Made by a program: the position numbers and the translations under genes. This document shows positions 30,700 to 42,360 of a stretch of 64,000 nt of DNA, piece by piece; the first letter of the stretch is position 1; each line of letters starts with the position of its first letter. This DNA comes from Plazaster borealis (lineage: Eukaryota; Echinodermata; Asteroidea; Forcipulatida; Labidiasteridae), in assembly GCA_021014325.1 (NCBI GenBank), contig CM037471.1, positions 21,844,818 through 21,908,817 of the forward strand, written 5' to 3'. The notes under the pieces were generated by a model. The model ran no database searches. It was not told the origin of the DNA and worked only from the letters and a program-made list of their open reading frames with translations.

Positions 30700-32240
30700 T
30701 TACAAAGATTACTGGTGTTAAAAATGACGACACAATAATCATAACGAAGTTGGAAAATATTTCTCCATCCCAGACTGGAACCATTAAATGTATTAAAACG
30801 ACAAATTATGCAAAAAGTCACGGTAGAATGACATGCCATGTTGCACTCAAAATTTTAAGAACACATTAAAAGCAAATGATGTCTATAATAAATGATGAGT
30901 TTCCATGGTAACACAACACATGAGAAGCAAAAGACATTGGTTCTGTATACAGTTTTATTGAGTTAATGTGCCTGTAACCCAAGGACAGTAGGCAAATTGC
31001 AAAGGTTAGTACAAGTACTATTAATTTGAGCATGGGACTCTGGAACACGTTTTCAAATGGGTGTTGGTTCATGTAGCATTTTAATTGTGAGATACTTGTG
31101 CAGGGGCAGCACCAGATCTGTTAATCTGGGGGGGAGGGGGTAAGCTTAAATTTAAGGGGGACAAACATTGATTGTAAGTATAGCCTAATTTTGTACTGCT
31201 GAAAAAGCATTGACTATACCACAATGACGGACCTACACCAGTGTTATTCTTGAGTTGGGGGTAACGCGAACATAATTGCATTAATGTGGGTGCAATGGGT
31301 TTTTTTTGGGGGGGGGAGGGCAACCATAGCTGTACCATTGTAACAATTTTCTCACAAATTCCCAACTCATAAACTAATGTTCACATGATCATGACAGTAC
31401 TACTTAATTATAACTTAACAATGGTGCTTTTGTTTCCTGTCATTTTAAAACAAAACCATACACAACATACGTGATTGCAGAGACTTGATCGAACCTTGAG
31501 TTTGGATAGGCTACATGTAAAGTACATTGTATTGACATTTACATATAATAAGCTTGATGACCTTTGGCCATTGATTGAGAGTACTAATACCTTAACATGA
31601 CCACAAGGACATTCACCATTATCTAAATTGTCATTGGGTAATGTGACCCAACAACAGAATTAGCACAATATTTCTCGAGATATATTTTCACAAAATACTT
31701 AGTGGCCCAACGTTTCAACCCTAGCAGAATCTTCGAGAAAGACTCTGCTAGGGTCGAAACGTCAGGCCACTTACTATTTTTTTTATTTATACCATAGGTC
31801 CTTTTGGTTGGTAAGCAGTTTGCAACAGCTAATTCTATTTTCTCTAAAATATATTTTCTAAACTTTGTGTTGTCCCTCTTTTGTTTACTTTTCAGTCAGT
31901 AATATTCCAATAATTTTCAGAGTCATTACCAAACGTATACAGACCCTTTAAAGATTGAGTCAAAGGGCAAATATATTAACGGCTGGTAAAAACTGTCTGC
32001 CCATCCTGTCCAATAGTGGTACATGCCACGTTCTAATTTTCAGAGTCCACAGAGCTGTCATCCCTGGCTAAACCAGCCCGCATAAACCCAGCTTATTATT
32101 CCGGTCCCAACGACCTACAGTCTCCTCCACGCAGTATGACACACACGCACATGTCTGAACCCTGCTCGTGTAAATATCCCCCCCCCAAAAAAAAAAAAAA
32201 TATCGTTAACGTCATCGCAGCTCTTGCTGGAATGATCTGG
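30700..32240. other. Noncoding stretch
   Basis: Contains G-rich runs near 31130 and 31303-31320, a hairpin at 31700-31773 and a family-B-like end at 31905-31952 (CATTACCAAACGTATACAGA). No exon was seen. Confidence 0.45.
31700..31773. repeat. Hairpin repeat
   Basis: AGTGGCCCAACGTTTCAACC faces GGGTCGAAACGTCAGGCCACT, and the arms continue through CTAGCAGA / TCTGCTAG. Confidence 0.8.
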
Positions 32241-32266
32241 TTGTCACGATGACGATCGCTCCCGTG

Positions 32267-32281
32267 GTTGCTATGGGCAAC
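32267..32281. promoter_or_regulatory. X-box (RFX-binding) motif
   Basis: GTTGCTATGGGCAAC fits the RFX X-box pattern RYYNYY-N3-RRNRAC. It lies in a locally GC-richer stretch (32200-32300). RFX X-boxes are typical of ciliary-gene promoters; whether this one is used is unknown. Confidence 0.45.
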
Positions 32282-33131
32282 GGCGGAGGTGGATAGCCGA
32301 TGGAGAGAGCACTGTCCTTTAGTCATGGTCATTTTTGTTTGTCGGTTTGTCCATACATTTCACGTCGGGGTGTCTTCAGCATACGTAGAATATGTTGTTG
32401 GGTTTTCCAGACGAAATCCTCATGAGTCAATAGGTGTTTTTTTGGCTGGTTTGAGTTACATGTTCTGAGAAAAACGATATCTCACGCTTGTTAATGAGTT
32501 TGAGTGTATGCATGGTAGTTTCCTTACATTTCCCATGAATAAACATTCAATTAGCGGTTTGTTCGGAAATTGAAGACAGTCGATTGTGACTGACTTTTTG
32601 TTTGTGTAATCATAGAGAACGAATCCGTGGTTTAACGCACAAATATTTACAAACATGGTCTGTATTTGTATTCTCTAATTTATAAAGAATTTAATTCCTT
32701 ATTTTGTAATGTAGTGCTTCTGGTTGTAGTGCTGGTGTTTTTCAGTCCCTTTTATTTAAATTTGTTTAATAAATCATTATTTCATTATTCTCTTTGCTTG
32801 TTGGTAAGCGCTTTGTGGGTTACGCTTAAAACATGCTATGGGCTCGTAAACACCATTTCTCAACTTGTCCTGTGGGCTACTAAAAATTGTGCAACCTACT
32901 TGTTTATAATGCTCATATTTCTTCCTTTTCAGATGTGAATAGTAAATTCTAAACTTGTGTTAATAAATGTTTGAGTGCGTGAATGAAGCTTAATTTGACC
33001 ATTAACTGGTTGTGATTGCTACCATTAATACATCAGAAAGATACATTTATGACAATACATGTTTAAAATCCGGTGTCGCGGTCTCAGCCATCCATCGTGC
33101 TTAGCTATCCGGGTGACCAAATACGGTAACA

Positions 33132-33139
33132 TTACGTCA
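33132..33139. promoter_or_regulatory. CRE/ATF-like motif
   Basis: TTACGTCA within ATTACGTCATGCC, about 110 bp before the ATG of the candidate exon at 33239. Confidence 0.35.
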
Positions 33140-33238
33140 TGCCATGTCTGCGCACAGCAAGCGAAAGTAGTCCATTTTAGTGCCGTGCTTAGTCATGTTG
33201 CCATACATGTACTACTCTCCGGCGGAGAGGTAGCTGTC

Positions 33239-33403
33239 ATGGCAGCGCCCATGAGCAGAAGTACGAGCAGTGAATGTGTGGAACGTTTCAGAGAATTTTG
33301 TGAGAAGAGCAAGAGTATCATTCACTATTTAAACAGCGGGACATATGCAGAAGGGTCGACAGAGGTTCAGAAGAGGGTCATTTGTTGCCAATCCAAAAAT
33401 TAA
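33239..33403 (+). CDS. Possible first coding exon of an unrecognised gene
   Basis: The ATG at 33239 gives MAAPMSRSTSSECVERFREF, followed by CEKSKSIIHYLNSGTYAEG and then a weak region before TAA. The protein is polar and helical-looking, starts with the common MAAP, and follows promoter-like motifs (CRE at 33132, X-box 0.95 kb upstream). Possible donors are GAG before GTTCAG or AGG before GTCATT, both weak. No next exon was found. It could equally be a chance frame. Confidence 0.3.
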   Translation: MAAPMSRSTSSECVERFREFCEKSKSIIHYLNSGTYAEGSTEVQKRVICCQSKN

Positions 33404-33434
33404 ACGCATACAGGAGACGACGACTTTACAGCGC

Positions 33435-33572
33435 GCTGAAATGCCCGGCTACGTCACCTGGATAGCTGAGCACGCCAGGTAGCCGTGACTGTGTCTACAA
33501 CGTGCTGAAATGCCCGGCTACGTCACCCGGATAGCTGAGCACGCCAGATAGCTGAGACCGTGACACCGGGCT
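33435..33572 (+). repeat. Two tandem ~69-bp copies
   Basis: GCTGAAATGCCCGGCTACGT at 33435 recurs at 33504, and both continue to GGATAGCTGAGCACGCCAG. It is GC-rich compared with its surroundings. Confidence 0.85.
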
Positions 33573-33649
33573 ACTGAAACTTCCTGGGGGGAAGTAAAAT
33601 GCACAGTTAACTAGCCCGGTGGGCTACTTTACAAAAAGCTTAAGCACCA

Positions 33650-33934
33650 GGGCCCAATTCCATAGAGCTGCTAAGCACACATTTTGTGCTTACTGAGCGA
33701 GTTTCCACTTCATAGCGCTGCTAACTTTAAACACACGAAAAGGCATGCTAACCTTCCGGTGCTTACTGTATGAAAATGAATGACGTAACAATGCAAATCC
33801 ATGGTGAACGCGCAAGATGGCCGCCTAACTGTCTTGCTAACCTGTGAAATACGCTTATGAACAGGCAAATTTTTCTGCTACAGTTAGCACGAAAATTTGC
33901 TTACCATTAAGCAGCACTATGAAATTGGGCCCTG
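33650..33934. mobile_element. MITE family A, long copy
   Basis: CAGGGCCCAATTCCATAGAG at the left and CTATGAAATTGGGCCCTG at the right. The interior contains AAGATGGCCGCC and TTAGCA words. It is longer (285 bp) than the 195-bp form. Confidence 0.85.
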
Positions 33935-34768
33935 TTATTACTACTAATATTATTATTCTTTTTAGACCAAAATTCAAATATATATCAATTTCAATAAAAA
34001 ATTCTTCATTTGAAGAATTTCACATTCATTAAGTGCATCTAGTCACATATAGTCACATATAATGCAAAAATGTACAAATTTCTTACACCTTGTTTTCATT
34101 ATTGGATGTAAGCGGCACATGTCTGTTTATTCTTGTTGAAAACCAATGGACCGAAAAACTACAAGGCCACTTCTAGGCAAGGTTACTCAATACTAGTGAG
34201 GATAAAAAACAACAATTCTTTGTTTCCCCACCTTTGAACTTAATCCATGCAGAAATTATGTCTGGTCCAGAGTTCTGAATCACCAAATAAAAAATGTCCG
34301 GTTCACGTTTGTTTTTGATGAACCGTGTAAAATAATGGGGGTTATGATATGGTGTTACTCCCTGACCACGGCGTCAAACAATTCTCTGAGTCTGAGATGT
34401 ATTTGTCCAGGACGGACCTAGTCATTAGCAAATCATTCAAAAAGCACTTTCTACTTGTAAAATTCCATAACTTGTACTCTCAATGTAATTTGGTGTGATT
34501 TGCAAGGTTTTGGCACACATTTCACGATTAAAGTTGTTTTCTTTCCAGAAAACTTTCGTTCCAATCATCTTTTTTTTCTTTTTTCAATCAATACATCATA
34601 CAACCAACCCATTGGTGACTGTGCAAATTCCATCTACATGTAGGTAGTCATATTGTAAAACAGTGGATAATGGCTTCCTTTTTTTTCCTTCAAAATTTTC
34701 TCCAAAAAGAAAAAGTGTCAACCATTTTGTGGGGTACATAGTGCTGAAATGCCAAATAGAATATCCCA

Positions 34769-35655
34769 TATCCCATTGGTATAGCGGGCGTCTAACCACT
34801 GGGATAACGGGTGCCTACCCATTGGGATAATGGGTGTCTACCCATTGGGATAACGGGTGTCTACCCATTAGGATAACATGTGTCTACCCATTGGGATAAC
34901 GGGTGTCTACCCATTGGGATAACGGGTGTCTACCCATTGGGATAACGGGTGTCTACCCATTGGGATAACGGGTGTCTACCCATTGGGATAACAGGTGTCT
35001 ACCCATTGGGATAACAGGTGTCTACCCATTGGGATAACGGTTGTCTACCCATTGGGATAACACGTGTCTACCCATTGGGATAACAGGGTGTCTACCAATT
35101 GGGATAACGGGTGTCTACCTAATGGGATAACAGTTGTCTACCCATTGGGATAACGGGTGTCTACCCATTTGGATAAGGGGTGTCTACCCATTTTGATAAT
35201 GGATGTCTACCCATTGGGATAACGGTTGTCTAACCATTGGGATAACGGGTTGTCTACCCATTGGGATAATGGGTGTCTACCCATTGGTATAACGGGTGTC
35301 AACCCATTGGGATAACGGGTGTCTACCCATTGGGATAACGGGTGTCTACCCATTGGGATAACGGGTGTCTACCCATTGGTATAATGGGTGTCCAACCATT
35401 GGGATAACGGTTGTCTACCCATTGGGATAACGGTTGTCTACCCATTGGGATAACGGTTGTCTACCCATTGGGATAATGGTTGTCTACCCATTGGGATAAC
35501 GGTTGTCTACCCATTTGGATAACGGTTGTCTACCCATTGGGATAACGGTTGTCTACCCATTGGGATAACGGGTGTCTACCCATTGGGATAACGGGTGTCT
35601 ACCCATTGGTATAATGGGTGTCCACCCATTGGGATAACGGGTGTCTACCCGTTGA
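34769..35655 (+). repeat. 23-bp minisatellite, ~38 units
   Basis: The unit CCCATTGGGATAACGGGTGT plus CTA repeats with point changes (GGG/GGT, ACGGG/ATGGG/ACGGT, one TTTGG type). A block near 35400-35560 shares the variant ACGGTTGTC, a sign of local copying. The first units (34769-34830) are more diverged. No frame is conserved, because 23 is not a multiple of three. Confidence 0.95.
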
Positions 35656-36685
35656 AACTGGGATCTTGATGGTTTGACAAACCAAGGATTGATTCGACAA
35701 AACCAATAAGGTTGTAGTTACAATGGGAAAACGAAAGAAGTTCTTGAGATGTACCGGTTCGATCTTATAACGCGTGTTTGTGTTGAGTTTGCCAATTGGA
35801 AAGAAATTGCGAAAAAAATCACAATAAATTTTATGAAAATTAGCCATGTCTCAGTGAGTTTACAAAACACTTTATAATAATAAATCAAATTTTTTCCTAT
35901 CGCCACTCTGAAATTATTGACCACTTTTTGCTTTAGAGCTACAAACTTAGACTTGGAACATCATGTGATTGTGACATCACCATCCTCAGATGTACGTCAT
36001 GCTCTTCAAAAATAAGTCTGCTAATTTGGCAGTCATTGTTTGCACTGTACTATATTTAGCTCAAAGTGCTGGCAGTCAGTGTCAAAGGTCACATTGTAAG
36101 CTGAATTATACATTGTCATCTTTAAGTATGTGTACAAGTTGCCATAGTTACATTGAGCGGCCGGCGAACACAAAATGTCATAGTTAGAGAGAAACCTTTT
36201 TCTAATCTTGAAGTACAATACCTCCTTCCATTACGATCTGGGACTGTTGGATAGTTCCAGCCAAAAGGCAATGGAGAGTACAACCTTTTTCCCCCTGGTA
36301 AAAATCAAACGGAGAGAAACACACTCTGCGCTTTTTCATCTAAGTCCCTGTTTGTCCCCGGGACAATTTTCCCGATATAAGAGAGGTCAACATGATTTTG
36401 AAAGCTGATTCTAAAACGTGCCTTAATCCTTTCCACCAATCTTTCACAAAAATAAATTGCTTTATAAAATGAACCAAGTACACCCTGAGTATGATTTTAT
36501 TCTAATTTCTGATAAAAACAGTATTCATAATAATGATTAATTACAATGTAGGCTCAAAACTCACAAGACAACTATAATGAATCACCATTGTAAAAACAAA
36601 ACTGAAAATCATGTAGGTCTATATTCTATACTGCATCGTAAGTCAAAGTGTAGGCCTATAGCATTATTTTAAGAGAAATCAGAGC
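35656..36685. other. Noncoding stretch after the 23-bp array
   Basis: I see no exon with usable splice sites and no RNA gene. Short ORFs on both strands are incidental. Confidence 0.45.
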
Positions 36686-36689
36686 TTGA

Positions 36690-37070
36690 TTTTTACACTG
36701 GACCACAGGCCCGAGGCCAGTGATTTTTAGCTTTGGGCCAGTAAAGTCAGGACTGGACAAGTCCGGCGGTCTTGCGTTTTTCACATGAATAATAAAACCA
36801 CACTATGTAATAACAAAAACAAGTGATGTTAAAATGTTGGCTTCCAGTCTGATAAACACCTTTCAATTCTATTGAGTAATGAAGTATGTATACCCATAAA
36901 GACAAATGAGATAAATTGTCTCTTATAAGTTATAGCATATCATGTCTTAGTGCTTGTTCAAATAAAAACAGTAGGCCTATGCATGTTAAACTGTTCTGGT
37001 CTTGTTTAAAACAATTCTGGGCCCTGTGGTCTTGGGGATTGTTTCCACTAAATTCGAGCCCTGGAAATGT
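36690..37070 (+). mobile_element. Repeat family F copy 1
   Basis: Begins near GAGCTTGATTTTTACACTGG, with CCACAGGCCCGAGGCCAGTG, and ends TTCGAGCCCTGG. Relatives lie at 43353-43914 and 46699-47040. Confidence 0.65.
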
Positions 37071-37431
37071 TTGAGCATAATTCAAAACAAGTATTTTTTA
37101 ATGTCAAAATCTCCAAATTAAATGGAGATGGAGTTCACTGGTTTGTACAAGTGATACAGCTCAATAGGAATTTGTGTCTGAGATGACAACATCGCTGCAA
37201 AATGACAAATATGGATTACAAATGACAAAATACAACTACAAGTATCACATGACCGTCCCTCGGCTGTCATCTGAGAACTACACGTTAATTTCAATAAATG
37301 GTTTCCAGATAGAAGTGAGTATCAAGTTGGACTACATGAATACATGATGGTCTGAGTAAGGCCATTTTGGAAACCTTGACTTAAGGCTTGGGCTACTGTC
37401 ACCCTGTTTGAGCTCCTGTATACCATAACTA

Positions 37432-37560
37432 GGGCTTGAATTTTTTTATTTTTTTTAAATTTTTTTTTTAATTTATTTATTTATTTAATTTTTTTTTTAT
37501 TTTTTTTTTTTTTTGGGGGGGGGGGGGGAATCTACAAGACCGCTGGACAGAAATTGTTTT
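37432..37560 (+). repeat. Poly-T/A tract followed by poly-G
   Basis: A run of T with scattered A (37441-37514), then 14 or so G. It begins AGGGCTTGAATTTTT, which resembles the start of a family F element, and continues with CTACAAGACCGCTGGACAG. Confidence 0.7.
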
Positions 37561-37721
37561 TACAAGAAACAAATCAAATACCCATGCCTACATCCTTACG
37601 GACTGTGAAGGGGGTAACTCTGTTTCAGCCCTGTTTGCTTTCCTTTGTAACCAGCAACGACATTTTTACACAATATTCTTTTTACAAGGAATTAAGAGTA
37701 CCAGTCCTTAAAACCTTGTGG

Positions 37722-38075
37722 CCGAGGGATCTAGTTCACCGGGCCCAAGCTCTGGTGTTGTCAGCAGCAGAGTGTGGGTTCGAATCCCGGTCATGACACT
37801 TGTGCCCTTGAGCAAGGCACTTTAACCATAATTGCTTTGTAAAAAGTTTGGAAGGTAGTGCATTCTGCACTACCAGCCAGGCTCCCAGTTGATGATACCC
37901 ATGCCTACATCCTTACAGACTGTGAAGGGGGTAACCCTGTTTCAGCCCTAGGCGTAGGTAGCAACGTGCCCCTGGTGACAGTTGATTTGGTCGAGAGCCC
38001 AAATCAGTTAAGTGTAGCCCTCACCTTGAAGTGGCCCTCCGGCCTTGTGATGTAAAGCGCTATCTCATTATTTAA
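37722..38075 (+). mobile_element. SINE family 1-related, long copy
   Basis: TGGCCGAGGGATCTAG (A-box-like), GTGGGTTCGAATCCCGGTC (B-box-like), CTTGAGCAAGGCACTTTAAC, then a 3' body with CATGCCTACATCCTTACAGA and GGCCTTGTGATGTAAAGCGC. Part of the 3' body is duplicated just upstream at about 37575-37640. Confidence 0.82.
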
Positions 38076-38552
38076 TTTTTTTTTAAGGGTGTTGCTAATG
38101 ATGTCCTACAAATCAACTCATGATGACATGGACCATCCAGCCGTATAGCCATAGCTGTAGCCGTAGCCACTAATTTTGAAAACGGCCTAAGAAAGAAGAA
38201 ACCACTAGCTGAAGTTCAAGCCTATTTGGAGGCTGGTCTGTACTGTATCAGTATCAACCACACTGAAACCACTTGCTGGGAGGATGTCTACACCAGTTCA
38301 ATCTGAGAATGATTTTCCTGCGTATTTGTCACCACATTTCCTGCATCGTTTGCAAAACAAGCATATTACCTTTACCTCACTACGGATAATAATACAATAT
38401 CTTCCCATCATTGAATGTCTCGACACAAAACACTTCCAGTATGAACTTCGAGGAATAAATATCATATCATATTTTCAGGCCTGATCCTTTACACTGAGGC
38501 AGTAGAAGCATTACTCCATTTGTGAGTTGATTTGAATAATGTCTGGTGCAGC

Positions 38553-39121
38553 CATTTCATAGAGCTGCTTAACAGTAAGCAAACTTTCATGCTAACTTCA
38601 GCAGAAATATTTGCTAAAAGCTTAAGCGTATTTTCACAGGTTAGCAAGAACAATTAGGCGGCCAGCTTGCAACCTCACCATGAATTTGCGTGGTTACGTC
38701 TTTTATTTGCTTTACAGTAATCGCCGATAGGTTAGAATGCCTTATCCAGTGCTTATGAATACAGGGGCCAATAGCGCTGCTTAACGGTAAGCAAATTTTT
38801 GTGCTAACTATAGCAGAAAAAATTGCTTAAGCGTAAGCTTATTTCACAGGTTAGCAGAAAAATAATTAGGTAGCCAGGTTTCACGTTCACCATGGATTTG
38901 CGTCATTCATTTTCATACATTAAGCACCGGAAGGTTAGCATGCCTTTTAGTGTGCTTACGGTTAGCAGCGCTTTGAAATGGAAACTCGCGCAGTATAAGC
39001 ACAAAATCAGCCGTTAAGCAGCTCTATGAAATTGGGTCCAGTTGGCAACGCTATGAAATGGAAACTCGCGCAGTACGCACAAAATTTGAGAATTACGCAA
39101 CTGAATGAAATCGGCCCATTG
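38553..39121. mobile_element. Cluster of MITE family A copies
   Basis: At least two to three overlapping copies: CATTTCATAGAGCTGCTTAAC at the left, GCAGCTCTATGAAATTGGGT near 39020, and a further partial end at 39050-39121. The inner words TTAGCAGAAAAAT and GCGCAGTATAAGCAC repeat. Confidence 0.75.
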
Positions 39122-39492
39122 CCTACAGCTGCTCATTAATCAGAATGGGTGAAAACAAATATGACCGCACCACAACAAAAAGGTCTTAGATATATATAAC
39201 CCCCACTGCATGTAGAGTCAAAATACTTGAACACTCTGCATGCATAAAAGCAGAGGGATCGGCCTAGAGTTGTAGATGATGGGGCAAACAGCGATGACAC
39301 ATCCTCACTATTCACATTCCCATGAGTAAGCCAGTTCTTCTAATATAATTTTAATCAACGTTAGGTATGCCTCCCGTCATATCGTAAGTCTGCCACCCTG
39401 GAAGGGTCAAACCATTTATAATGGAAGGGGGGGGAAAAGTCACCACGGCAATTTGAAGATGAAGATAACATCACAGTTGGCTCTCTAATCTC

Positions 39493-39686
39493 GGCCCAAT
39501 TTTATAGAGCTGCTTAAACACAAAAAGTAGCGAAGCACAACAAAATTATGCTTACCAAAATATGGTTACCAGCCAAAATGCTATTTCTTATGTACAATCT
39601 GTGACTGGTATCCTGCGAATTTTTGCTTAGCAGAAACGTTTTAAGCAATATTTTTTCCTTAAGCAGCTCTATGAAATTGAGCCCTG
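39493..39686. mobile_element. MITE family A copy
   Basis: GGCCCAATTTTATAGAGCTGC faces GCAGCTCTATGAAATTGAGCC. Close to the copy at 14959-15154 in length and interior. Confidence 0.87.
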
Positions 39687-39903
39687 CACTTAGGTATTAT
39701 CTACTGAAAGTCACAACCACCCAGCTCTCAATTTGTGTCCCGATTACAAACCACCTGTAAACTTGACATTTTGAAAATCAAGTTATAGACCACAAGGGAA
39801 ACTGACTGGATAGATTTTGATGAATAATCTACATTTGAAATATTTACTTGTAATGCAGTAAACAAATATCAACACCGGACCACATTCCAAAGTAATCATA
39901 TAG

Positions 39904-40201
39904 CAGGGTTCTCCTAATGCACATGCTAGGCCAATACACGCGATTTGCGTGCCAATACATACAGTACACATTTCGGCCGATAGGCAAAAACAATTTTTTT
40001 TTTTTTAATTTCACAAAAAAACATCAAGAGAAAAAACATATAGAATGCTCCAGATTGCACAGTAAAGCTTTTAAAACCAAGATAAACACAAAGAAGAAAA
40101 CATTCCAAAGACCTTTTTTTAATTCAGTGTGCTTCGGCCAAACAACCAAACAATTTGGTATAGAATGCGCCACAGTTTTGAAAAAACCTGAGGAGAACCC
40201 T
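39904..40201 (-). mobile_element. MITE family C copy 2 (inverted)
   Basis: Ends CAGGGTTCTCCTAATGC and CTGAGGAGAACCCT. The interior is the reverse complement of the family C word AATCTGGAGCATTC. The ORFs on both strands here read the element. Confidence 0.83.
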
Positions 40202-40544
40202 AAAGAAGTGATATTGATGAAGAAGTGATATTGATGATTATGGATAATTGCTTTCATATGTTTTCTCATACTTTATTGATTATGTTCTAACTGGGAGAAA
40301 TTTCTATAAATAACTTTTTAATACCTAGTAGGATGCAGTCTCCGTTGCACTCTTAGTTGTATGCAACGTAGGGAGGAGTCCAACCTGGGCTAGCCAAAAT
40401 GTAGCCCGCCTTTAAGCAGGAGGAAACATGTGATGAGCAAGAAACAAATAAAAACTCTGCTCATTTAAAGAAGACAACTCCACTTACAAAAAAACCAACA
40501 TCAAGTAGGGACGGAAAACCAAACCCACACCCCGAGTGAAAACA

Positions 40545-40625
40545 CAGGTGTCAAGACCGGGACTGGAACCCACACTCTGCTGATCAGAACATGGAGGTAG
40601 AATACCTCCATGATCAGAAACACCA
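40545..40625 (-). mobile_element. SINE family 1 fragment
   Basis: The minus strand contains CTGATCAGCAGAGTGTGGG and a B-box-like word with GTCCCGGTCTTGACAC, matching the middle of 30420-30699. A short inverted repeat (ATGGAGG / CCTCCAT) follows at 40590-40612. Confidence 0.7.
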
Positions 40626-40642
40626 TGGCTTATTGTTCAATG

Positions 40643-40850
40643 TATAGACGATGTGACCTCTAAAACCATAACATGATGCGCGCACATGTCGCCGGGCAAA
40701 ACCTTTGTGTACTTGACAGCCAGCTCGAAAGTACACGCAATCTTACCATGAGTACGCGTCTTCTTGCCCGGCGGAACATGACTTGGACAGTGTTTTGTCA
40801 ACAGAGGGCGCTTTGAATGTTAACAGAGGTAACATCTATATCTCAGTCAC
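40643..40850. mobile_element. MITE family E copy 2
   Basis: TATAGACGATGTGACCTC at the left and GAGGTAACATCTATA at the right, with GTCGCCGGGCAAAAC, CTTGCCCGGCGGAACAT and AACAGAGGGCGCTTTG as in 14170-14414. Confidence 0.85.
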
Positions 40851-41029
40851 TTCTAGGAGAGTACATTATTGAAGCATCTTCAACAGTGTGTAAATTGTTG
40901 TGCAAAGAGTTGACATTGTACAAAAGACTTGAAGAAAGTGTTACACGCAGTGTCTACATGTTTACAGGTAACTACAGAAATCAATGAACGACTGAAAGAC
41001 ATACAACTGGGTGCTGGGAGCAGATTGAT

Positions 41030-41320
41030 AAGAGCAGTTTTGGGGCTACTTTGAAAAAAGTCATCAGGAATGGTAACACAATAGAACAACAAAAACTCCA
41101 AGGGTCCATGGAAGGCCGATGTGGAACGGGACGTCCAGTTACATCATGGACAGACGGTGTGAAAGCCGTTTCTAGTACAGAATTGTATGGTACTACATGC
41201 ACAAGTCTGGTCTTGAACAGAGACAGGATGATGATGAGATGGCTTGGGACAGAAACAGAGGTCGTACCCATAAGACCTTTATTCTGCACTTCCTATTTCT
41301 TAAATATGCTTTGCCTGTAA
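41030..41320 (+). pseudogene. LINE reverse-transcriptase C-terminal fragment
   Basis: The plus frame from 41051 reads VIRNGNTIEQQKLQGSMEG, then GTGRPVTSWTDGVKAVS and later LVLNRDRM. This is the ending typical of non-LTR retrotransposon polyproteins, where a basic G-R-P-x-x-x-W-x-D-x-[IV]-K block follows the RT and precedes an RDRxxWR-like motif. Only this tail is present. RT catalytic motifs are absent, so the copy is a dead 5'-truncated fragment. Confidence 0.6.
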
Positions 41321-41560
41321 GGTCACTTCTGCACCAATCTAGTATAGCTGAATAGCTGAGTAAGTAAGGATATCACCACTGAAGACTCAAGTTGGGACCA
41401 CAGCAGCGCTCAACAGCGCCAACCTGACACTAAGATGAAAACGAAGTATCTTGAACCCATCTCATCAGATTTGATTGGGATGGAGGTTTTGTTTACCAGA
41501 GATGGATGCAGTTAAGAGCAGAACTAATCAAAGAGGACAGAAAACTAGATAGATTTGGTG

Positions 41561-41829
41561 CAGGGTTCTCCCCAGGATTTTTCAAAACTGTGGGGCATTC
41601 TGGACCAATTTTTTTTTAAATGTTTTGCCGAAGCACGATGAATAGAAACAAGGTCTTCGGAATGTTATTCTACTCGGTGTTTATATTGGTTTTTAAAAGC
41701 CCTGCTGTGCAATCTGGAACATTCTCTATGGTTTTCTCTTGATTTTGGTGTGAATTTGCTTGTTTGCGTATCGGCCCAAATTTGCGCATATCGGCGTGAT
41801 ACGCTAGCTTGTGCATGGGGAGAACCCTG
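41561..41829 (+). mobile_element. MITE family C copy 3
   Basis: From CAGGGTTCTCCCCAGG to GGGGAGAACCCTG. The final GAGAACCCTGTG is duplicated once more just after the end. Confidence 0.86.
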
Positions 41830-42133
41830 TGGAGAACCCTGTGGTGAAGCTAAATAATTAAAATAATCTCAGATGGGAAGCACTAAACACCTTCAAACAA
41901 AGCCAAGACGTGTATTTTACTTTCAGAGCGGCATTCGTGTCTTCCACAGAAACTAATGAAAAATCTTTCCGCAAAAACCTTGGGGTGTTTCCTTTCAATT
42001 TCTCAACAGGTCATAATGGTGTTTTTTGTGAGAAAATATTCACGATGAAAGCAAACCCTGCCAAAACCATGGAATATAATTCCCAACAGACAAGAAGGCT
42101 TTAATACTGCATGGCTCCCCTCTTGCTCTTGTC

Positions 42134-42346
42134 TCACACTGACATCTCGAGTTGGACAGAAATCAAAGTCTTAATTGAATGATGATCCAAGATGCGCAGG
42201 TGTTTGCGGGGATGAAGAAACGTGAAGTCATCCTCAAGAGAATTTTCAATCCGGACATGGAGACCGTTAAAGAAAATCTTTATGCTCAGGCTGGCCAGTC
42301 TCCAAGCCTCGAGGGCGCAGATCTCCCACACTGTTTCCTCGGACAT
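42134..42346 (-). CDS. Possible small coding exon after promoter-like block
   Basis: The ATG at 42346 reads MSEETVWEICALEAWRLASL and continues for 70 codons to TGA at 42136-42134. The sequence is leucine-rich, with HLRILDHHSIKTL near the end. GTGAGA lies inside the stop region and could be a donor, so it may be the first exon of a larger gene running left. I do not recognise it. The plus strand is also open over most of this interval (from 42179), so the coding strand is uncertain. Confidence 0.35.
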   Translation of the reverse strand: MSEETVWEICALEAWRLASLSIKIFFNGLHVRIENSLEDDFTFLHPRKHLRILDHHSIKTLISVQLEMSV

Positions 42347-42360
42347 TATTTCAGCAAGAA

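Noticed and set aside
32666..32938. 90-aa plus ORF with strongly hydrophobic composition
   Set aside because: It comes from T-rich DNA, which reads as Leu/Phe/Val by chance. No start context and no homology recognised.
34769..35655. CRISPR-like array
   Set aside because: Contiguous 23-bp units with no spacers: a minisatellite.
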